Positions 44,216 to 52,120 are shown, counted from the stretch's first letter. The stretch is DNA of 64,000 nt from UBA2357 sp041678045 (GCA_041678045.1 JBAYOV010000014.1:1-64000); one strand, 5' to 3'. The notes: generated by a model not told the origin, from the sequence alone. Program-made: numbers and translations.

Positions 44216-44751
44216 GTGTGTGCCCGGGATGCCCAATCCGAAACTGCGGGGCGACGAACAGAAACCGGATATGAGGCGTGATGCACCCGGGGCGAGCGGG
44301 CACGTGCTGGCTGCGCCCTCCACATCTGCGACAGGGGGGCATTTTGTAAATCCGGCGCCTATGCAGGGAAGGTAACGTGTCTTACCCCGGGAGGCCTGCC
44401 CGGTGCCCTGGGAACCCGCGTGCTGGAACGTGAGAACCTCATGCGCGCATTGAAACAAGTCAAACGCAACCATTCGCGCCAGGCATCGACGCAATGACGG
44501 TCGAGGCCCTGCCGGCGTACCTGAAAGCGCACTGGTTGGCGCTGCGCGAACAGCAAGTCGGCCCACGGGCCGTGGCGCATCAGCAGAACGCCGGCCTTGA
44601 CGCTGGCATTACCACGCCGTACCTTTCTTGCCATGGGGCTGCCTGAATTGGCAGTGTGAGATGAACCGTTATTCATTGAACCGCCGGATACGTGATCCGT
44701 ATGTCCGGTGGTGTGGGAGGGAGGCGCCGTAAGGCGGCTTCCTATCCCGAT
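44216..44751 (+). mobile_element. decayed group II intron
   Basis: The 5' end GTGTGCCCGGGATG (44216-44229) has the GTGYG group II start. The 3' end at 44680-44751 has a domain V-like hairpin (GAACCGCC...GTATGTCCGGTGGTGTGGGAGG) and a CCTATCCCGATT terminus like those of bacterial introns. Only about 536 bases remain of an element normally 2-3 kb. The encoded maturase is deleted and frameshifted. The exact 5' end is less certain than the 3' end. Confidence 0.65.
44420..44659 (+). pseudogene. group II intron reverse transcriptase/maturase remnant
   Basis: Three pieces of one protein appear in two reading frames. VLERENLMRALKQVKRN is the LtrA-type N-terminus. After a frameshift GIDAMTVEALPAYLKAHW then LALREQ continues it. 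After a second shift HGPWRISRTPALTLALPRR then MGLPEL resembles the C-terminal end of these maturases. The YADD catalytic core is absent, so an internal deletion of roughly 300 codons plus frameshifts inactivated it. Confidence 0.62.
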
Positions 44752-44778
44752 TGGGAGTCATCATCACAGGAGTGAGTC

Positions 44779-45168
44779 ATGGGAGTCGAACTTCACATCA
44801 CGCGCGCTGAACACTGGGCTGAGAACGATGACAACGCAATCGGCGCAAGTGAGTGGCTCGACTACGTAAACTCAGACCCCGAACTCCAACTCTGGCCGGA
44901 GAACGGCGAGTATTTTGTGCACTGGGTGGGGCAGTCCAAGTACGAAGAACCTTGGCTCGACTGGTTTGGTGGAAACATCTCAACGAAGTGGCCGGATACT
45001 GCGCTGTATAGAAAGATGCTCCAGATTGCGCAGCGCCTAAACGCGAAAATCCAAGACGACGATGGCAATCTCTACATTACGGAAAGCGATTGGGAGTTTG
45101 ATCCAACTGCGCCGTCACCCACCGTCGAGAGAAAGGTGCCCTGGTGGAAAAGGATGTTTGGCGCATGA
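44779..45168 (+). CDS. cassette-like hypothetical protein
   Basis: A 129-residue acidic protein rich in Trp (EWLDYVN, YFVHWVGQSKYEEPWLDWFG, WKRMF). No signal peptide or membrane helix is present. The start ATG 44779 has a GGAGTGAGTC site. Codon use is more AT-rich than in neighbours. The stop is followed at once by RYYYAAC- and GTTRRRY-type motifs, as in integron gene cassettes. It lies directly after the intron 3' end. Proteins of this kind are common in cassettes and have no known function; some are immunity-like or phage-defence proteins. Confidence 0.6.
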   Translation: MGVELHITRAEHWAENDDNAIGASEWLDYVNSDPELQLWPENGEYFVHWVGQSKYEEPWLDWFGGNISTKWPDTALYRKMLQIAQRLNAKIQDDDGNLYITESDWEFDPTAPSPTVERKVPWWKRMFGA

Positions 45169-45169
45169 C

Positions 45170-45189
45170 GCCCAACTCAAACGTTAAGC
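45170..45189 (+). other. possible partial attC site
   Basis: GCCCAAC (45170-45176, matches RYYYAAC) is followed by TCAAAC and GTTAAGC (45183-45189, matches GTTRRRY), starting one base after the stop of the cassette-like gene. A full attC would need a second core further right, and none is seen before 45290. It may be the left half of a cassette recombination site, or chance. Confidence 0.35.
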
Positions 45190-45288
45190 CGTTGCCACAA
45201 AGTTTCATCACATAAAGCAGCCTTCAATCCTTGTGTGGTCGGAGTTTCTTCAGGAAGAACGTAGGAAAACTTATTGTGACAGGCTTAC

Positions 45289-45480
45289 GTGGTGAACCTG
45301 AACCTGAACCTGAACCTGAACCTGAACCTGAACCTGAACCAGGCCGGCAGCAAGGTCTATCTGGCTGGCACCTGGAACGACATCGCTGTCTATGATGCCG
45401 ACTCCATGACCAAGCTGGGCAACATCCAGCTGCCAGGCGGCGACATGTCGCTCGGCACCCCACAGGTGTTCGTGCGCTGA
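45289..45480 (+). pseudogene. C-terminal piece of a quinohemoprotein amine dehydrogenase beta-like propeller
   Basis: A 63-codon frame. The last 45 residues (AGSKVYLAGTWNDIAVYDAD then MTKLGNIQLPGGDMSLGTPQVFVR split here for length) resemble the final blade of the beta-propeller subunit of quinohemoprotein amine dehydrogenase, ending in the same QVFVR. The N-terminal 17 residues are Asn-Leu repeats encoded by a hexanucleotide array. No signal, first blades or partner subunits (alpha, gamma, radical-SAM enzyme) are near, so it is a fragment. The identification is from pattern and is tentative. Confidence 0.45.
45295..45342 (+). repeat. tandem AACCTG hexanucleotide array
   Basis: Seven perfect AACCTG units (45295-45336) and one AACCAG unit (45337-45342) run in frame and encode Asn-Leu repeats. 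Such an array can slip during replication; six-base units would change length without shifting the frame. Confidence 0.9.
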
Positions 45481-45504
45481 CGCCAATGTGCTGAGGTGCC
45501 TGCA

Positions 45505-45549
45505 AACACGGCCCCGTCCATACTGCATGGCGTGGGGCCGTGTTTTTTC
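45505..45549 (+). terminator. Rho-independent terminator
   Basis: AACACGGCCCC (45505-45515) pairs with GGGGCCGTGTT (45534-45544) around an 18-base loop, followed by TTTTT. The perfect 11-bp stem makes it strong. It ends the propeller fragment and may also serve the minus-strand gene that follows. Confidence 0.85.
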
Positions 45550-45568
45550 AAGGGCTGGATTTTCGGCT

Positions 45569-45590
45569 GACGGAGGGGCGACGGAGGGGC
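45569..45590. repeat. 11-bp tandem duplication
   Basis: GACGGAGGGGC is present twice in a row (45569-45579 and 45580-45590), just downstream of the MBL-fold gene on its own strand. Confidence 0.85.
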
Positions 45591-45596
45591 GACGAC

Positions 45597-46457
45597 TCAG
45601 AGCAGATCGACCGGGATCTTGAGGTAACGCACGCCGTTGTCTTCAGCAGGCGGCAGGTTGCCTGCGCGCACATTGACCTGAATCGCCGGAAGGATCAGCG
45701 TCGGCATGGCCAGTGTCTTGTCGCGGGCGGTACGCATGGCAACGAATTCGGCCTCGGTCACACCATCATGAACATGGATGTTCTTTGCGCGTTGCGCTGC
45801 CACCGTGGTTTCCCACTCTGGCGCACGGTCGTCGGGCGGATAGTCGTGGCACAGGTGCAGGCGCGTCTCGGGGGGCAAGGACAGTACCTTGCGGATCGAG
45901 CGGAACAGGGTGGCCGCGTCCCCACCCGGAAAGTCGCAGCGCGCGGTGCCATAGTCGGGCATGAACAAGGTGTCGCCGACGAAGGCATCTTCCCCAACGA
46001 TGTAGGTGAGGCAGGCGGGCGTATGGCCTGGCGTGTGCATGACTTCGACCGAGAGCGTTCCGATCTGAAAGTGCTCGCCATCCTCGAACAGGCGGTCGAA
46101 CTCCGCGCCGTGGGTGTTCATGTCCTTGGCGTTGAAAATGTCCTTGAAGACGCCTTGCACCTGGCGGATGTGGGCACCGATGCCGATCTGGCCCCCCAGT
46201 TGCTGCTTGAGATAGGGGGCGGCCGACAGGTGATCGGCGTGGGCGTGGGTTTCGAGCAGCCAGTCGACCGTGAGGCCGGCCTGGTGAACGTGGGCGATGG
46301 CCTTGTCGGCGGATTCATGCGAGGTCCGCCCGGACTTGGGGTCGTAGTCCAGCACGCTGTCGATGATCGCCGCCCGGCGGGTTGCCGGGTCGGAAACGAT
46401 GTGGGTGACGGTGAAGGTGGCCGGATCGAAGAAGGATCGAATGTCAGCGCGTTGCAT
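45597..46457 (-). CDS. MBL-fold hydrolase, persulfide-dioxygenase/Blh-like
   Basis: A 286-residue metallo-beta-lactamase-fold protein. The metal motif THAHADH is present (LLETHAHADHLSAAPYLKQQ), followed by VMHTPGHTPACLTY, FVGDTLFMPDYGTARCDFPG and LCHDYPPD. These blocks match the Blh/ETHE1-type persulfide dioxygenases and the BigR-controlled Blh of plant-associated bacteria. The probable role is persulfide or sulfide detoxification. The start is near 46457 (MQRADIRSFFDPATF). It is divergent from a rhodanese gene, a combination seen in sulfur-handling loci. Confidence 0.85.
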   Translation of the reverse strand: MQRADIRSFFDPATFTVTHIVSDPATRRAAIIDSVLDYDPKSGRTSHESADKAIAHVHQAGLTVDWLLETHAHADHLSAAPYLKQQLGGQIGIGAHIRQVQGVFKDIFNAKDMNTHGAEFDRLFEDGEHFQIGTLSVEVMHTPGHTPACLTYIVGEDAFVGDTLFMPDYGTARCDFPGGDAATLFRSIRKVLSLPPETRLHLCHDYPPDDRAPEWETTVAAQRAKNIHVHDGVTEAEFVAMRTARDKTLAMPTLILPAIQVNVRAGNLPPAEDNGVRYLKIPVDLL

Positions 46458-46717
46458 GGCGAAACCTGTTCATTGAAGTGTTGAAGACGCGTTCATCGAG
46501 TATGCAGTTTTTCAGTCCGGCACGCAGCTGTCGACCATTTTCGGCAGATTCTCGTTGTTTCATAAATGAGTGGCATGTGTAGAACTGTTCAGTCGCCTGG
46601 AATGCCGATCTGCTCTTGACTCACCTTCACCCCCGCAATAGTCTGTTACCGGCGACCACTTGCCGGCGACTGGCGTTCGATTGTCGTTATTCCAAAAGAC
46701 CACAAGAGGAGACTCAC

Positions 46718-47173
46718 ATGAAGTTGATCCAGCGTACTTCCTTCATCCTTGGCGCTGCCTTTTTGTTGTCCATGGCGTCCACTGCAGCACGTGCAGTCGA
46801 GGAAACGCCGATGTCGATTCCTGGCGGAACCTATGTCGATACGGTTCAGGCGAAAGAACTGTTCGACAAGGGCATACTTTTCATCGACTCGCGCGTTCCC
46901 GTCGAGCATGCCGAGGAGCACATCAAGGGGGCGGTCAGCGTCGTTTACAGGGAAAAGCACGGCAGGGTGTCCACGATCGACCCCGAAGACAGGATGGACA
47001 TGAGCAAGTTGCCGGCCGACAAGGCCACTCCTTTGGTTTTCTACTGCAATGGTTCGCCGTGCTGGCGGGGTTACAAGGGTGCGGCCATGGCCATCAAGGA
47101 AGGTTACAGCGCGGTGCATTGGTATCGGGATGGCATCCCGGCCTGGAAGGCTGCCGGTCACCCGGTGGAGTAA
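46718..47173 (+). CDS. periplasmic rhodanese-domain protein
   Basis: A 151-residue secreted sulfurtransferase. The signal peptide (LGAAFLLSMASTAARA) ends near residue 26. The rhodanese domain has the CH2A strand ILFIDSRVPVEHAEEHI and the active loop FYCNGSPCWRGYK with nucleophile Cys110; the loop holds a second Cys at 115. The terminal GIPAWKAAGHPVE is standard. The start ATG 46718 has an AGAGGAG site. It probably handles thiosulfate or persulfide sulfur in the periplasm, perhaps with the divergent MBL-fold gene. Confidence 0.85.
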   Translation: MKLIQRTSFILGAAFLLSMASTAARAVEETPMSIPGGTYVDTVQAKELFDKGILFIDSRVPVEHAEEHIKGAVSVVYREKHGRVSTIDPEDRMDMSKLPADKATPLVFYCNGSPCWRGYKGAAMAIKEGYSAVHWYRDGIPAWKAAGHPVE

Positions 47174-47284
47174 TGCGCACCTGATATGCGCCCCTGATGC
47201 CATTCGGTTGCCTCCCGGCGTGGCAGCCGTTGCCTGTTTCAGGACAGGCAATTTTTCGCAACCTGTCTTCGCCTGGGTGACACC

Positions 47285-48904
47285 ATGCACTTGAACATCG
47301 GCCAAAAGCTGTATCTCTTCGCCACCATCGCGCTGCTGGCATTGATCGTGCTGACGGCGATCAACCTGCTGGGCGGACGACAGGCCAGCGCCGACATGGA
47401 AAACGTGGTGGAACGCGATGTCAGGTCGCTCCTGGCCACCCAGGCAATCGACCGCCATTTGCTGGAAATACGCTTTCGCGTTGCGGGCGTCGTGCTCGAT
47501 CAATTGCCGAGTGTCGGGTCGCGAAATCACCTCAAGGAAGCGCGCGATGCCATCGAAAGGAGCTGGCACGAATTCAAGGCTGCCCATTTGACCACCTCCC
47601 CCGAGGATGCCGAACTTACCGCCAAAATAAGCGATGGCCTGAAAGTGTTGCCCGCGCTCTTCGACAGGATCGATGCCTTGTATGGCGAAAACGACAACAA
47701 TGCGCTCAGGGATCTTCTCGAAGACGAGTGGCCGATCGTCATCAGCAAGGTGCAAAAACCACTGGCGCAACTGGTGCAGATCAACGAGGAGGGGCTGGCG
47801 CAGCAGCAGGCGCGCGGTCTGGAGGGCGGGCAGCGACGTGCCATGTTCTCGGTCGTCGTTGCGGTGCTTGCGGCCGCCTTCCTGATGGTCTTTGCCGTGC
47901 TGATCATCCGCTCCATCACCCGCCCGCTCGCCAGGCTGCAAAACACCCTTGTGCTCGTTGAGCGCAGCGGTGACCTCACCCTGCGCGTCGGCGCTGCGAA
48001 GCGGGACGAAGTGGGCCGTACCGCTACCGCCTTCGACAGCATGATGGCGAAAATGACCGCTCTGATTGGCGATACCAGCCAATCGGCCGAGGCAATTGCC
48101 GCTGCAGCGCAATCCATGTCCGCAGCCGGCGCTCAGGTGGAAAAAAGCTCCGGTGCGCAATCCGAAGCGGCATCGGCTGTCGCAACAGCCATCGAACAAG
48201 CGTCGGTGAATATTTCCGAAACGGCCGCGAATGCCCGAACGGCCGACGAGACGGCAATGCGGGCGCGCGACGAGATCGGCACGACACTGGCCGCCGTACG
48301 CGAAGCCGCTGACAACGTCAGCACGCTCGCTGCCACGATTGGCAAGGCCAGTGACGATATTGCGCATCTGGCCGAAAGCTCGCGCCAGATTGAGGGTATC
48401 GTAAAGACCATCAAGGACATTGCCGACCAAACCAATCTGCTGGCGCTCAATGCTGCGATTGAGGCGGCGCGGGCCGGCGAACAGGGGCGCGGCTTCGCAG
48501 TGGTCGCCGACGAAGTGCGCAAGCTGGCCGAAAACACCACGACCGCCACCAGAGAAATCTCCAGCCTCATCGGTGGCATTCAGTCTGAAGTGGATACTGC
48601 CGTGGCGTGCATGAAGGAAGCCAACGAGAAGGCTGGCATGACCCGTGATTGCGTTGTTGCCTCGACTGGCGCGCTCGACGCTGCGAGCGACAACACCGGT
48701 CGGGTCACCGAAGCGGTGCGCAATATTGCCGACGCTGTGCGGGAACAGGATGCCGCCGTTCAGCAAGTAGCCCGCTGTATCGAACAAATCGCCCAGATGA
48801 CCGAGGAGAACACGGCGGCAGCAAGCAACGCCGCTGCCACCGCACGGCAACTCGACACGCTGGCCGGAAGTCTGCGCGAAGCGGTGGGCCGGTTCAGGGT
48901 ATAG
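47285..48904 (+). CDS. methyl-accepting chemotaxis protein
   Basis: A 539-residue chemoreceptor. A membrane helix near the N-terminus (LYLFATIALLALIVLTAINLL), a helical periplasmic sensor (about 35-190), a second helix (FSVVVAVLAAAFLMVFAVLI), a HAMP linker (RSITRPLARL) and a long signalling coiled coil with the hairpin tip (IKDIADQTNLLALNAAIEAA then RAGEQGRGFAVVADEVRKLA). No C-terminal CheR/CheB pentapeptide is present. The sensor resembles small four-helix ligand modules. No che genes are in the window. Confidence 0.9.
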   Translation: MHLNIGQKLYLFATIALLALIVLTAINLLGGRQASADMENVVERDVRSLLATQAIDRHLLEIRFRVAGVVLDQLPSVGSRNHLKEARDAIERSWHEFKAAHLTTSPEDAELTAKISDGLKVLPALFDRIDALYGENDNNALRDLLEDEWPIVISKVQKPLAQLVQINEEGLAQQQARGLEGGQRRAMFSVVVAVLAAAFLMVFAVLIIRSITRPLARLQNTLVLVERSGDLTLRVGAAKRDEVGRTATAFDSMMAKMTALIGDTSQSAEAIAAAAQSMSAAGAQVEKSSGAQSEAASAVATAIEQASVNISETAANARTADETAMRARDEIGTTLAAVREAADNVSTLAATIGKASDDIAHLAESSRQIEGIVKTIKDIADQTNLLALNAAIEAARAGEQGRGFAVVADEVRKLAENTTTATREISSLIGGIQSEVDTAVACMKEANEKAGMTRDCVVASTGALDAASDNTGRVTEAVRNIADAVREQDAAVQQVARCIEQIAQMTEENTAAASNAAATARQLDTLAGSLREAVGRFRV

Positions 48905-49279
48905 GCGGTAGCAGCAGCGTCAGCTTTTGTCAGCTGCATCCCCTGCGACGCTCCCGCTTCCCCTTGCTTCAGGAGGCCCGAAGCCCGTAGGATTCGGCGA
49001 TGGTTTTCCTGCGCGGCTGGCCACGGCCTGCCGGTTGCCGATCAGCCAGTATCTGCCGGCTCTGGTCATGACAGAACGATTCTCTCCCGATGAACTATTC
49101 CGAAATACTGGCGCAATTGAAGGCGGCTTCGGCCTTCGATCGCAGGCTCGACGAGCCTGCGTGGATGCGAGCATTGTCGACGGCGTCGAGATTCTGGACC
49201 CGCCGGGGGGCCGCCGACAGGGGCCGGCAATCGTTGACCGGTTTCGTGCCGCCAGGATGAATGTCGCGGAGTAGAATCC
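48905..49279. other. 375-bp gap between the chemoreceptor and the Wadjet operon
   Basis: No convincing gene. It contains a 56-codon frame at 49090-49260 (next entry) and GC-rich sequence with no terminator, promoter or repeat that I can recognise. It marks the left border of the Wadjet insert. Confidence 0.5.
49090..49260 (+). CDS. possible small ORF or gene fragment upstream of jetA
   Basis: A 56-residue frame, ATG 49090 to TGA 49260. The first 17 residues (MNYSEILAQLKAASAFD) look like the natural start of a helical protein, but the rest is Arg-rich and unlike a fold. No ribosome site is clear. It may be a truncated gene left when the Wadjet island was inserted. It could also be chance. Confidence 0.25.
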   Translation: MNYSEILAQLKAASAFDRRLDEPAWMRALSTASRFWTRRGAADRGRQSLTGFVPPG

Positions 49280-50722
49280 ATGACCCTCGATTTCACCACC
49301 CTCGACGCCCTGCGCCGCCACCATCCGGCGTGGCGGTTGCTGCTTGCGGACTCCGCGCCGCTGGTGGCGAGCTTTCTTGCCCGGGTGTTCGTGCAACCCA
49401 ATGTGCGCGTGATGGCGCAGGCCGATCTGGTGGAGGCGCTGGAGGACGAGTTGTATGCGTTGCGCGAGCGCCTGGGGGAGGGCACGTTTCCGCGGCGTGC
49501 GAGCGCCTATCTCGACGACTGGGCAGGGAACGAGCGGGGCTGGTTGCGCAAGTTCTATCCCGCCGGTTCGGATGAGCCGCATTATGACCTCACTCCCGCG
49601 ACCGAAAAGGCCATCGCCTGGCTGGCCAGCCTGTCCGAGCGCAGCTTCGTTGGCACCGAATCGCGCCTGCTGACGGTGTTCGACCTGTTGCGGCAGATGG
49701 TCGAGGGCAGCGAGACCGACCCCGAAACCCGCATCCGCGAGCTGCAGAAGAAGCGCGACGAGATCGATGCCGAGATGGCCCGCATTCGCGACGGCGACAT
49801 TCCCCTGCTGGATGCCACGGCGGTGCGCGACCGCTTCCAGCAACTGACCCTGCTGGCGCGCGAGTTGCTGGCGGATTTCCGGGAGGTCGAGCACAACTTC
49901 CGCGGGCTGGATCGTCGGGTGCGCGAACGCATCGCGCTGTGGGACGGCGCGCGTGGCGCATTGCTCGACGAGATCCTGGGCGAGCGCGACGCCATCGCCG
50001 ACTCCGATCAGGGGCGCAGTTTTCGTGCCTTCTGGGATTTTCTGATGTCGCAGGCGCGGCAGGAAGAGCTCGGCGACTTGCTCGAACAGATGTTGAAGCT
50101 GCCGCCGGTAGCCGAGCTACAGCCCGACCCGCGCCTGCGCCGGGTGCATTACGACTGGCTCGAGGCCGGCGAGCATACCCAGCGCACCGTCGCGCAGCTT
50201 TCGCAGCAGCTGCGCCGCTTTCTCGACGACCAGGCGTATCTCGAGAACCGCCGCATCATGGACCTGCTGCACGGCATCGAGGCCCACGCGGTGGCGTTGC
50301 GCGAGACGATGCCCACCGGCGCCTTCATGGACATCGACGAAGCCGCCGCCGCCATCGAACTGCCGATGGAGCGACCGCTGTACCGGCCCGCCTTGCGTCC
50401 GCGCATCAACGAGGTCGCGCTGCAAGCCGGCGAGGCCGACTTCGATGCCGAGGCCTTGTTCGAGCAGGTTGTCGTGGACCGCGCCGAACTCGCCCGTCAT
50501 CTGCGCCAGAGCCTGCAGACCCAGACTCAGGTGACACTGGCCGAACTGTTGGCCGCGCATCCGCTGCGCCACGGCCTGGCCGAGCTGGTGGCCTGGCTGC
50601 AACTGGCCGGCGAGCGGGCGAACACCGTGTTCGACGATGCCTGCGAAGAGCCGGTGCGCTGGCAGACGACGGCAGGCGAATGGAAACAGGCGGCGCTGCC
50701 GCGGGTAATCTTTCTGCGGTGA
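49280..50722 (+). CDS. jetA: Wadjet anti-plasmid system protein JetA (DUF3375)
   Basis: A 480-residue cytoplasmic protein of the DUF3375 family, the kleisin-like (MukF/MksF-type) subunit of Wadjet. The N-terminal start (FTTLDALRRHHPAWRLLLAD) and the RRASAYLDDWAGNERGWLRK block are the conserved winged-helix region, followed by long helices with a heptad pattern. The start is ATG 49280 with a GGAG site. It is the first gene of the operon. Normally jetB follows with overlap, but here an 83-base gap and a TA pair lie in between. JetABC together bind and extrude circular plasmid DNA. Confidence 0.9.
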   Translation: MTLDFTTLDALRRHHPAWRLLLADSAPLVASFLARVFVQPNVRVMAQADLVEALEDELYALRERLGEGTFPRRASAYLDDWAGNERGWLRKFYPAGSDEPHYDLTPATEKAIAWLASLSERSFVGTESRLLTVFDLLRQMVEGSETDPETRIRELQKKRDEIDAEMARIRDGDIPLLDATAVRDRFQQLTLLARELLADFREVEHNFRGLDRRVRERIALWDGARGALLDEILGERDAIADSDQGRSFRAFWDFLMSQARQEELGDLLEQMLKLPPVAELQPDPRLRRVHYDWLEAGEHTQRTVAQLSQQLRRFLDDQAYLENRRIMDLLHGIEAHAVALRETMPTGAFMDIDEAAAAIELPMERPLYRPALRPRINEVALQAGEADFDAEALFEQVVVDRAELARHLRQSLQTQTQVTLAELLAAHPLRHGLAELVAWLQLAGERANTVFDDACEEPVRWQTTAGEWKQAALPRVIFLR

Positions 50723-50739
50723 GGCGCGCAAACGGAAGG

Positions 50740-50785
50740 TTTACAAAATGGTCAACAGATGAAAAAATCTCCATGCAGTTGACCA
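50740..50785 (+). promoter_or_regulatory. promoter with an inverted repeat in front of the TA pair
   Basis: A -35 box TTTACA (50740-50745) is 17 bases from a -10 AAAAAT (50763-50768, four of six consensus bases). TGGTCAAC (50749-50756) and GTTGACCA (50778-50785) form an 8-bp inverted repeat flanking the -10. Phd-type antitoxins usually bind such dyads. It lies in the jetA-antitoxin gap and could start a transcript for the TA pair and jetBC. Confidence 0.5.
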
Positions 50786-50805
50786 CATCGAGCACCGGAG
50801 CAACC

Positions 50806-51033
50806 ATGAAAATCGCGACCGTCGCAGAGACCAAAACCCGGCTTTCCAGCCTGATAGCCGACGTCGAGGCTGGGGACGACGTGCTGATCACCCGCCGCGG
50901 GCAACCGGTTGCGCGTCTTGTGGCCGAGCCGGGAGCGCCCGGTTTCGGTTGGTCTGCATTGCGCAACTGGGTGGAGGCGCCGCCCACGGAAAGCTTGAGC
51001 GTGGCGCAGATGCGCGAGCAGGATCTGCTTTGA
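50806..51033 (+). CDS. Phd/YefM-type antitoxin
   Basis: A 75-residue antitoxin with the Phd/YefM DNA-binding and dimer domain (TVAETKTRLSSLIADVEAGD, then VLITRRGQPVARLV). The C-terminal tail (WVEAPPTESLSVAQMREQDL) is the toxin-binding part. ATG 50806 has a GGAG site; an upstream in-frame ATG at 50773 lacks one. The stop overlaps the toxin start by 4 bases. It neutralises the following PIN toxin and likely represses its own promoter. Confidence 0.85.
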   Translation: MKIATVAETKTRLSSLIADVEAGDDVLITRRGQPVARLVAEPGAPGFGWSALRNWVEAPPTESLSVAQMREQDLL

Positions 51034-51458
51034 TCTATCTCGATACCTCGGTACTCGGCGCGCTGTTTTTTCGTGAACCGGGTGCGGCGCGACTGCTGGG
51101 TCGGCTCGAGCCGCTGCGCCGTGAGGGCCTGCTCGTGTCGGCATGGACGCTGACCGAAATGGCCAGTGTCGGGGGAATCAGGCAGCGCACCGGCGCCATC
51201 GACGCCGCCACACGGCAACAAGCCTTGGCGCACTTCCAGCGCTTCGTGTCGGCAGAGTTGCGCACCGTCGAGATCGAACCGGTCGATTTCCGCAGTGCGG
51301 CCGTGTTCATCGAAGCACCTCCGGCCTTGCGCGCAGGCGATGCCTTGCACCTGGCAATCGCGCATCGGCTCGGTGCCCGCCTGGCGAGCCTCGATCGTCG
51401 TCTGAATGAGGCTGCTGCATATCACCACATCACCTGCCTGGAACTGCGAACAGCATGA
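51030..51458 (+). CDS. PIN-domain (VapC-type) toxin
   Basis: A 142-residue PIN ribonuclease. Catalytic acids fit the family: Asp5 (IYLDTS), Glu43 (WTLTEMAS), Asp104 (RAGDALHLAIA) and Asp122 (ASLDRRL). It starts with TTG at 51030, inside the antitoxin stop, so translation should be weak and coupled to the antitoxin. Its own stop overlaps the jetB start by ATGA (51455-51458). The target is probably a tRNA or rRNA, as for other VapC, but cannot be told from sequence. Confidence 0.88.
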   Translation: MIYLDTSVLGALFFREPGAARLLGRLEPLRREGLLVSAWTLTEMASVGGIRQRTGAIDAATRQQALAHFQRFVSAELRTVEIEPVDFRSAAVFIEAPPALRAGDALHLAIAHRLGARLASLDRRLNEAAAYHHITCLELRTA

Positions 51459-52120
51459 GCAGCGAGCATTGTATGGACATGCCGCCGTCGAATACTCCAC
51501 CCCTGCCGCAACCCGAGCTCTCCGCCGTCGTCATCCCCTTGCTCAAGGGCGTGCTCTACCGCGAATCCGACCCCAAGCTGTGGAATGCGCTGCTCGACCT
51601 GCAGCCGCGCGTGCGCGACTACATCGCCGTGCTGGGCCTGGAGTTGCTGGTCGACGAGGCCGAGGGCTACGCCTTTGTGCGCTCCCGTACCGACGAGGAT
51701 GCCGAAGCCGGCCCGGCACTGCCGCGCCTGGTGGCACGGCGGCCGCTGTCCTTTCCGGTGAGCCTGCTGCTCGCGCTGTTGCGCAAGAAGCTCGCCGAGT
51801 TCGACGCCAGCGGTGCCGACACGCGGCTGATCCTCAACCGCGAGGAGGTCGCCGAGCTGTTGCGCGTGTTCCTGCCGGCGGGCAGCAACGAGGCGAAGCT
51901 GATCGACCAGATCGACACCCATCTCAACAAGATCGCCGAACTCGGCTTTGTGCGCCGGCTGCGCGGGCAGGACGACATGATCGAGGTGCGGCGCATTCTC
52001 AAGGCCTTCGTCGATGCGCAGTGGCTGGCGGAGTTCGACGCACGTCTCGCAGCCTACCGCGCGCAGCTGGCCGGCGAGGTGGACGCAGGGCAGGGTGATG
52101 ACGACAGAGGCGAAGCATGA
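51455..52120 (+). CDS. jetB: Wadjet protein JetB (DUF4194)
   Basis: A 221-residue DUF4194 protein, the MukE/MksE-type winged-helix subunit of Wadjet. Conserved pieces are SAVVIPLLKGVLYRESDPKL, VRDYIAVLGLELLVDEAEGY, FPVSLLLALLRKKLAEFD and IAELGFVRRL. The acidic tail ends in DAGQGDDDRGEA. The ATG lies in the PIN toxin stop. The stop overlaps jetC by ATGA (52117-52120). Both neighbours are thus translationally coupled. Confidence 0.9.
   Translation: MSSEHCMDMPPSNTPPLPQPELSAVVIPLLKGVLYRESDPKLWNALLDLQPRVRDYIAVLGLELLVDEAEGYAFVRSRTDEDAEAGPALPRLVARRPLSFPVSLLLALLRKKLAEFDASGADTRLILNREEVAELLRVFLPAGSNEAKLIDQIDTHLNKIAELGFVRRLRGQDDMIEVRRILKAFVDAQWLAEFDARLAAYRAQLAGEVDAGQGDDDRGEA

Noticed and set aside
45295..45342. 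CRISPR-like repeat
   Set aside because: It is a perfect hexanucleotide tandem array without spacers.
45170..45400. Complete attC site
   Set aside because: Only one RYYYAAC/GTTRRRY set at the left; no second core at the proper distance. Kept as a half site only.
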